Assembly (NCBI GenBank): GCA_005406025.1 | Contig: BGZK01000017.1 | Coordinates: 248,001 to 312,000 of the forward strand | Reading direction: 5' to 3' | Origin: Eumeta japonica | Lineage: Eukaryota > Arthropoda > Insecta > Lepidoptera > Psychidae | DNA: 64,000 nucleotides | Shown here: one piece after another, positions 58,151 to 64,000 of the stretch | How the letters are laid out: each line of letters begins with the position of its first letter | Position numbering within the stretch: the stretch's first letter is position 1 | Translations under genes and position numbers: made by a program | The notes under the pieces: model-generated | Databases searched by the model: none | Told to the model about the DNA's origin: nothing | What the model saw: the letters and a program-made list of their open reading frames with translations, nothing else

Positions 58151-59354
58151 TTGTCGAAGCGAATCTTCCCATGTATAAATAGGACGTCCAACTTTTCTCT
58201 CTGTTGTAGTATATCTTAGAGCAGAGTTAAGTATGTGGGGTTGGTCTCTTCTTAGTAGATGACCGTAGTAACATATTCTTCTAACCTTGATGATTTTGGT
58301 GATTGTTTTTCCTTCGAGGATTTCTTGTGTTTTTAGTTTAGGTTGATTTCTTGCGGCTTGTAACATATCTTTCAGAATCTCTCTTTCGTACTGTCTCAGT
58401 CTTGTTCTATTTGATTTGGTTAATGCTACTACGTTCAGACCGTATGTCATGGAGGGAGAAATTACCATTTTGTAAATTAACTTGGCGATTTTCCAGTGCA
58501 TTTTGGTCTTCTTGATGAAGGAATGAGACCTTTCGCATTGCGGATTGCCTGTTTACATCTTGCCTTTATCGTGTCTCTTCGACTCAGCTCTGAGGTCAGG
58601 TATGTACCCAGATATTTAATGGTGTCCACGGGGTGATTAGGACTCCATTTATTTCCTGTGTTTGTTTGGCTATGCTCTTGTTGATTGGATCTCTGACTAG
58701 CATCTTTGTCTTAGTTTCATTTAGTTTTAAGCCCACTGAAATTAGGTGTTCTTTTAAGTTCTTCATTATATTAGTGAGAACTGTGGTACTATCACCTATA
58801 ATGATAATATCGTCTGCGAATGATAATATGACGGGGAGATTAATTTCTGCATCCTGATCCAATCTTACTTCACTGACTAACTCCTCTAGAGTTCTTAAAA
58901 CGTCGTCCAACACAATGGTAAAAGCCGAGGTGAGAGTGGACATCCTTGTTTGACCCCTTTCCTTTGGTGATACTTTGGGTTTTGTCCAAACCATAGGATT
59001 GACGTATGTTCTTTGAGACAAGACATGATTCTGTTGGCTAAAGTAGTATTGACCCTTGTTCTCAGAATATCATATAAAGCACAAAGTCTACCGAATCAAA
59101 TGCTTTTTCAATGTCGAGTTGCAGTACATACGCGGGCTTACCTGCCTTCCATTTTCATCCAGAATTCGTCTAACTACAAATATGTGATCGTCCGTCGATC
59201 TGTACCTCATAAAGGCCGCTTGATAATTGCCCATAGTCTCGATTTCTTCATCTAAAAGTTTTAAGAGGTAAGTGGCATAAATTCTGTAGCCTGCGTTGCA
59301 GATTGATATCTTTCTATAATCGTTCACGGATTGTGGTCTAGCCTTCTTGAACAA
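58052..59354 (-). pseudogene. Reverse transcriptase of the OTU-bearing retrotransposon, frameshifted
   Basis: Three minus-strand pieces give a reverse transcriptase in order. 59354-59088 has F-K-K-A-R-P-Q-S-V-N-D-Y-R-K-I-S and Y-Q-A-A-F-M-R-Y-R-S-T-D-D-H. A short shifted piece near 59120 gives Y-V-L-Q-L-D-I-E-K-A-F-D-S-V (first catalytic Asp). 59021-58596 has L-S-F-A-D-D-I-I-I-I-G-D-S (FADD intact) and L-K-L-N-E-T-K-T-K-M. 58501-58052 has the thumb and C-terminal part (P-S-M-T-Y-G-L-N-V-V, R-R-I-C-Y-Y-G-H-L-L-R-R, K-V-G-R-P). The palm motifs would copy RNA to DNA. At least two frameshifts break it. The arrangement is LINE-like, but no endonuclease could be read upstream. Confidence 0.75.
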
Positions 59355-59484
59355 ATTTGGCCAAGTCTTTTCGAACCATTTTATGATCGAATGTTAGCCC
59401 AAACAGCTTATTTATTTGGTGTGCTATTGCTCTGTATAGACAGTTACCGTCTCCTTTTATTTTTATGATTGTGTATTCTTCCAT
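59338..59484 (-). pseudogene. OTU-type cysteine protease N-terminal segment
   Basis: Starting at the ATG at 59482-59484, a 48-codon frame holds K-G-D-G-N-C-L-Y-R-A-I-A-H-Q at residues 10-23. D-G-N-C-L-F/Y-R-A with a following H/S-x-Q is the catalytic-cysteine motif of OTU (ovarian tumour) cysteine proteases, and V-R-K-D-L-A-K-F-V downstream fits the next helix ('VR..V..Y/F'). The frame stops at 59338-59340 and overlaps the start of the reverse transcriptase frame, so the catalytic histidine region and any endonuclease are missing, apparently by deletion. OTU domains are known in a few retroelement lineages, where they may act on ubiquitin or the polyprotein. This entry is too short to be listed as a long frame but the motif is clear. 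Confidence 0.65.
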
Positions 59485-61353
59485 TGTGGGTTATGGTTTC
59501 CTACTTCTTGAAACTTGAAACTAAAAATTTCTAGCAATTTAGATGTACAATATATTAATTATCAGGTCTCTTTGCAGTTTCTTAGGAGTCTGTATTGTTA
59601 GTCAATTGATAGCTGATTCAGTGTTTAATAATATTCCTATTTTTGCTTTTACTAATATAACTTACTAATCACTTCGCCCTCTAATGATTGATAATAATTT
59701 ATAGTAGATGTAGTATCGTTCAGTTTGTAGTGTTAATCACTACAAATATTTGACAATAATATATATCTTATGCTGTTTTGTAATTACAGCACAGTGATTT
59801 ATTATTTGTTGTGGTAATCCTGTTACAAAATTAACAAAACCAGTGTATATTTCGAATGACAAAACAATTTCTGATTTCTCAGTCTCCTACTGGATAATAG
59901 GTATATTGTAGGGATTATTATCAAACGTGTATATATGTACCAACTGTTCTTGTCCTGTGGTATTATCAAAGTTATCTATTAGTACTTACTATTTGTATAA
60001 TACTTAATAATTACTTACTATCAGTCAGCTCGAGATGTTTGTATCATATAATGATATGTATCATATAATGTATTAATTTTTATTTCTACTTCATCCTATG
60101 ACCAATAAAATAGTACTCAATTGTTATATTGCAAATCAGTTTGTTGTATTTTACTGTTAGGTATAGTGCTTCCTTAGGTAACTTAATAGACTCTTATAGT
60201 TATGAGCAAAGCAGTTCTACTACTGATCGATTCATAATATGCACTTATACAGAAGTAGACCATTAACTATGTCCTTTAATAATTGTTATACCTCAAGATT
60301 ATATTTCCTATAGTTTATAACTATTTATAATACTAGGTTATTCAGTATTGTTGATATATTATGATATATAGTATACGGTTATTCTACATACTCATTATCA
60401 GTCAGTAATCACTGTGTATGATTGCAATTAAGTTAGAGGTATGTGGGAATTTACACACTCTTGTTTCTAAACCGACCCAACTCTGTTGCACTTATTTCTT
60501 ATTAATACTGTCTTAACCTAAGAGCTATATTCCTAGCTGTCTTTATAATATACAGTTAGTATCTTTACTATAGTTTTTGTGATGTGTAACAACAATAATA
60601 TATAAATCAGTTTTAATTTTAATTATGTGCTGTCAATAAATATTAATTGAGTATGACAATCAATAGATATCTGTAACTATAATTAACTAAAAAGTATGCA
60701 TGCATTTACGCACTTATAATTAGCTTAATAGTTAAGTGTTCAATTTTTTATTTTTTTATTTTTTTTTTTTTTTTTCTTAATGTTTATTATTACAAGGTAG
60801 TGTTTAAAATTATAACAATGCACTCAGTGTTTTGACTGTAGTATTCTATGGTGTGTAAGAATAGTATATATGTAAAGCAGTATTAGGAACTCTCTATTAG
60901 TAAGGAGTGGGAACTCGATTTATAGAGAAGTGTATATACTATTGCACCTTTTGTTAGATACTGTCAGATTCGTTTCCTATGGTAAACAATGTGTAAATGG
61001 AGCGATCTCACCAGGATTTCCTTGATAGCGACGATCTGGGTCTGCCACAGCACAACAGGGCACATCACAGATTCACAAACTAAATATACTATTCGAAATT
61101 AATGAAACGTGTGTAAATAGAGTTCAAATGTTTAATGGCGTCGCGTCGTCACTCACGCGCAGCACTTTTGTACTATGTAGTGATTGTAGTGTAGTGCGTA
61201 GAAAATATTTACACTTTGTGTTCTTAAGGAGATAACTAAGCTAATTACTCTATTTTGATAACACTAATAGCTAATTAAGTAATAATATTGATTATTATTT
61301 CGAGAGCGATGCGAAAACACATCTGTGACAGTAGGCAGCAGTGTTGCCAGTCC
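59485..61353 (-). other. 5' part of the retrotransposon, no readable ORF
   Basis: Stop-dense on the minus strand. A long A-run (T-run on plus) lies at about 60747-60778. The first 150 bases after 61353 (minus sense) are G+C-richer and promoter- or UTR-like. I could not find ORF1 or endonuclease motifs. Confidence 0.45.
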
Positions 61354-61372
61354 CCCTCTGATAAAATCTCAT
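61354..61372. repeat. Right copy of 19 bp target-site duplication
   Basis: Exact copy of 57402-57420; marks the 5' junction of the retrotransposon. Confidence 0.85.
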
Positions 61373-61459
61373 ATATATAAAATATAATCTTTGTCATCGT
61401 CAAATGATAAACGAAGGTATATATTTCTAATACCGTATGTCGCATTATTAGTCGTTAAA

Positions 61460-61810
61460 GATACTTTTGACGTGATAACGTGTTATAAATTGATGAACGC
61501 CGGCTTCATTCACGAAAAAGCACGATAATATGTCATATTCTGCCTGAGCCGAGCGTGCGAGCGAGAGCGCGGAACAAGCGATAGAGAAGCACGATCGGCC
61601 TAAGCGTTCGGCTTGTGACTCATCTATCTCTCTTCCACTCCATCGGCCGATGGAGTGGAAGAGAGATACAAAATAACGATAATTAAGTGATAATAATTTA
61701 ATGCAATTCATAAAAGCATGCAATTTTTTATCAATGTTTTCTTATGAGATTGTCACATAAAATTATCGTTCATAAACCGACTTTACAGAAAACCAATTTT
61801 TTTCCTGTGC
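61460..61810 (+). repeat. Dispersed repeat, family T, copy 2
   Basis: It shares 'acttttgacgtgataacgt', 'ttataaattg' at the left and 'gtcacataaaattatcgtt' with 'accgactttacagaaaacca' at the right with 20370-20910. The middle differs: instead of the 73 bp tandem it has a G+C-rich block and a perfect palindrome at 61625-61668. The 91-codon minus frame is a by-product. Confidence 0.55.
61625..61668. repeat. Perfect 44 bp palindrome without spacer
   Basis: Bases 61625-61646 (starting tatctctcttccactcc) are the exact reverse complement of 61647-61668, with the centre at cgg|ccg. No loop bases separate the arms. Confidence 0.95.
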
Positions 61811-62328
61811 TACGGAAATGGCTTGGACAGTGGGAAATGAATTCTAATAGCATGAATTTGGGCATCAAAAAACATTAAATGTGCTTGTCTGTTATAGTGA
61901 CTAAATCGCCTCATAAGACGTTATACTCGACGTGGTAGAGGTATGATCGTATGCGTTTACGTAATTTAGTTATGTGCGAATGCAAAATACCTAACACAAC
62001 ACGTGTAGCCGACAGGTATAATTTCATTTAATAAACAAACGCGATTTGATTTGTATTAGTTTACATGAATCAGGCGCATTTTAAGTTATTGAAGATTTTC
62101 AGCTTTATTTTCTGCCTTACTAGAATGCAAACAAAATACAAATAATATTTCAATTTAATTACGATCTTTAGTCAAACCTACAACAATTGTATTTCAGGTC
62201 CGTTTATTGTTTTAGGTACTTACACAACTTCTCCGCACGCGCAAACATTGTTTTTTTAGTAAACCCATACAAAGTATTACTTTAACCTGCGTACATAAAT
62301 GCGCACTTTTTTTACATCAAATAACAAC
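61811..62328. other. Gene-free stretch
   Basis: Nothing recognised. Confidence 0.4.
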
Positions 62329-62853
62329 TCACGAAAGATTTATCGCTAGTTCCGCTAAACGGAATAAAGCTGGTATTTCTTTTGCTTTGCAAGGGGAAGT
62401 CTTCAAAAGAAACCCACGCATTCGCGTGTACGGGCGGCGTGAGATTTTCACCCACCCTAAACTTTTGATGTTAACTCGAATGTTTTTACAGTCTAAGTGG
62501 GCGCGCAAGTCTTTAGAGCCGAGAGTAAAGTGAAAAGTAACCAAAGGAATCCCATTTGTGTTTGTCAATCGAATGAAGGCGAAAGTTGACGGATGTGCTG
62601 TACCAGAAAATGGAAAAAGTAATAGATATTGCCACACGAAATCCCTTTCGATCCGCGAAGTTGCTTTAAGGTTGTATATTTTTTGATGGACACAAAAAAT
62701 ATGTCTCCACACGAACAACGTCTTCCGCTTCGTACGGATTTTTTTTCTGAAACTCTGTGTATATTTGTTGTGCTTGCATTTTCCTCTAGGCTCTTCGCCA
62801 AGACTTACCTCATTTTTTATTCTTTTTAAGTTGGTGTATCTCAAAGCCAGCAA
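62329..62853 (-). CDS. Unrecognised 174-codon open frame
   Basis: This is the longest unbroken frame outside the recognised transposons except the Helitron pieces. It is basic, with two lysine/arginine-rich stretches at residues 10-45 (for example K-K-I-R-T-K-R-K) and 125-150. The segment G-I-P-L-V-T-F-H-F-T-L-G-S-K-D-L-R-A-H-L faintly recalls the loop of pre-C2HC-type gag domains of moth retrotransposons, but the match is too weak to name it. No signal peptide or membrane segment is seen, and no start context, splice site or neighbour supports a gene. It could be a fragment of a mobile element or an open frame by chance. Confidence 0.25.
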   Translation of the reverse strand: MLALRYTNLKRIKNEVSLGEEPRGKCKHNKYTQSFRKKIRTKRKTLFVWRHIFCVHQKIYNLKATSRIERDFVWQYLLLFPFSGTAHPSTFAFIRLTNTNGIPLVTFHFTLGSKDLRAHLDCKNIRVNIKSLGWVKISRRPYTRMRGFLLKTSPCKAKEIPALFRLAELAINLS

Positions 62854-63280
62854 TACTGATTTTAATTTATAACTCTATATATGTGTGAACTCTGTTAGAA
62901 TACTTATTTTTGAATGATAAATCGAATAAAATAACACTACATTTTAATATGTACCGCAAAAAATGATTTCATGTACATCTTGATAAAATAATAATATTTT
63001 GATTATGTTCCAAAATATTTCGAAAAAATGGCATTGATAATATAAATTGATTATGTATACTTGTATTTAAATTACATGTATAGGTTCGGTGCTTGAGACA
63101 GCTATGCAATTTTGCGGAAACAGTCAATATAGAAAGAAAAGAGACTGGTGATTTCCTTCTTCTACTGTGCCAAGAGTTTAATCTGCGTTTGCCAAAAACA
63201 CCAAGTTTGATCACAGAAGCATGTACTAACACCCTTGGCGGAGAAGAGAAAATAAAAACCTGGTAGTCTTCATAATTATG
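62854..63280. other. Gene-free stretch
   Basis: Nothing recognised. Confidence 0.35.
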
Positions 63281-63900
63281 GATGATCGGTTGAGAAGCAA
63301 AGTTATAGATACGGGAGTGTACCGTGGCGTTAATGTTGCCACAGACCTATATTTAGGGGTTTGACTAATTAATGTTTTATGCCAGCGTTGGTGATACAAT
63401 GAGAATATCGGAGCTATCGGACTAAAACGAATAAACGTTGGTAATATTCAGGAACAGATTGTAAAAGATGAGTATGTAGAGCGATTAAAAGATGGTTTGG
63501 GTGAAATCAAATAATATGAATGTCTATAACTTGACAAATTGTGGAAATTAACAAAATCTGTCTTAAAAGAAGAAGCAAAGAAGGTATGTGGGGTGAAAAT
63601 AAAGAATAAATATTAGTAAGAAAAATGGTGGAATTCCGAAGTAAAAAAAAAATAGCTGGTGAAAAAAGAAAGCATGGTTGGACTTACTGTCTGCAAAGCC
63701 TAAAAGAAGTGCAAAGAACGGACAGTTAGAAAGATAAGCTAAAATAGGCTGAACATATATATGAAGATGCAAAAATGAGAGCTATAGAAAGCATGAAAAG
63801 AGGATATAGTGAAATAAAAGAACACTGTGATAGGAGATTCTCTATAATATATGGACAAATCAAAAACTTTTCTCGGATATAAGGGAAAATCCCAGAAATC
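63281..63900 (+). pseudogene. RTE (BovB-like) retrotransposon, endonuclease end and linker fragment
   Basis: The plus strand reads D-R-L-R-S-K-V-I-D-T-G-V-Y-R-G-V-N-V-A-T-D-L-Y-L, which matches the end of RTE/BovB-like endonucleases ('RLRS.V.DTRVYRG.N..TDH.L'); the catalytic His of the final DH pair is replaced by Leu. Then come K-R-I-N-V-G-N-I-Q-E-Q and, in another frame, E-E-A-K-K-V-C-G-V, K-W-W-N-S-E-V-K-K-K-I-A-G and finally R-R-F-S-I-I-Y-G-Q-I-K-N-F. The last string is shared with the minus-strand fragment at 36150-36790. The reverse transcriptase would lie beyond the window edge. Frames are broken. Confidence 0.6.
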
Positions 63901-64000
63901 ATTCCGAGATATCGTGTAAATGTAATTATATGTGATGTCTCGTATCGTCACTAATTACAACATTTTAATTAGTGATGGTAATTCATGTGCATTGAATGAC

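Larger units (their letters stand above)
57421..61353 (-). mobile_element. Non-LTR retrotransposon with OTU protease start, 3.9 kb, intact TSD
   Basis: The element lies on the minus strand between two perfect 19 bp direct repeats. Its 3' end is a (CAT)7 run on the plus strand, that is an (ATG)n tail on the sense strand, as many non-LTR elements end in short tandem repeats. Its 5' end, just inside 61353, reads GGACTGGCAACACTGCTGCC. From 5' to 3' it holds about 1.9 kb without a long open frame (61353-59485), an OTU-type protease start (59484-59338), a broken reverse transcriptase (59354-58052) and three diverged C-terminal repeats (about 58150-57650). The exact duplication implies a fairly young insertion, yet the coding part is broken, so it may have been copied from an already damaged template or decayed after insertion. 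I cannot place it in a named clade. Confidence 0.75.

Noticed and set aside
1..64000. CRISPR arrays, bacterial operons, rRNA genes
   Set aside because: No regularly spaced identical repeats with unique spacers, no Shine-Dalgarno-led gene strings and no rRNA core were seen; the sequence is plainly eukaryotic.

Overview
This window looks like a stretch of a moth or butterfly (Lepidoptera) nuclear genome. The sequence is strongly A+T-rich and eukaryotic in style: no operons, stop-dense frames, microsatellites and long intergenic stretches. It is full of repeat families I recognise from Lepidoptera. These include a tRNA-derived SINE with the typical 'cttagtttgggacc' 3' region, a dispersed repeat ending in a GGTTCC hairpin, and a repeat carrying the 'gggcggcgatgacc' block. 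The order is inferred from these repeats; species and chromosome cannot be told. I found no convincing exon of a conserved host protein gene in 64 kb, so the window is probably intergenic or inside a very large intron.

Layout. 0-12 kb: dispersed repeats (108-700, 2190-2490), an inverted pair of retrotransposon-tail fragments (5389-5942), an isoleucine-type tRNA-like gene on the minus strand with an AAA anticodon (8467-8539), and mostly empty A+T-rich DNA. 12-17 kb: a SINE, two decayed minus-strand mariner transposases (13.4-13.9 and 16.2-16.6 kb), and two strong hairpins. 17-33 kb: mostly empty, with two families each present again elsewhere in the window (20.4-20.9/61.5-61.8 and 108-700/20.96-21.57), and two homologous copies of an element with an internal ~110 bp minisatellite (27.3-28.35 and 31.13-32.26). 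33-37 kb: a decayed retrotransposon ORF1 (PHD-like finger plus FP-like domain), a short hAT-type MITE, a tandem AAAGGTCA array and a piece of an RTE retrotransposon.

42.06-45.20 kb is the most interesting element. It is a Helitron with both candidate ends, an upstream region built like a heat-shock promoter (two multi-unit heat-shock elements, a TATA box and an initiator-like site at the right spacing), a leader with a duplicated 5' splice donor, an acceptor just before the ATG, and a coding region that keeps the Pif1-type helicase but has lost the Rep nuclease. Two single-base frameshifts lie at A-runs.

50-61.4 kb is a non-LTR retrotransposon graveyard. It holds a Jockey-like reverse transcriptase (50.1-51.35), a badly decayed RTE-type element (52.0-54.5), and a 3.9 kb minus-strand element (57,421-61,353) with a perfect 19 bp target-site duplication, a (CAT)n/(ATG)n tail, three C-terminal repeats and an OTU cysteine-protease start fused just before the reverse transcriptase. 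After it come a repeat holding a perfect 44 bp palindrome, an unrecognised 174-codon frame, and another RTE fragment at the window end.

Nothing here forms an operon or pathway. The features are layers of mobile DNA of different ages. The new leads are the heat-shock-type Helitron, the OTU-bearing retroelement, the nuclear-receptor half-site array and the tRNA with a changed anticodon. Every domain call rests on motifs read by eye; no search was run.
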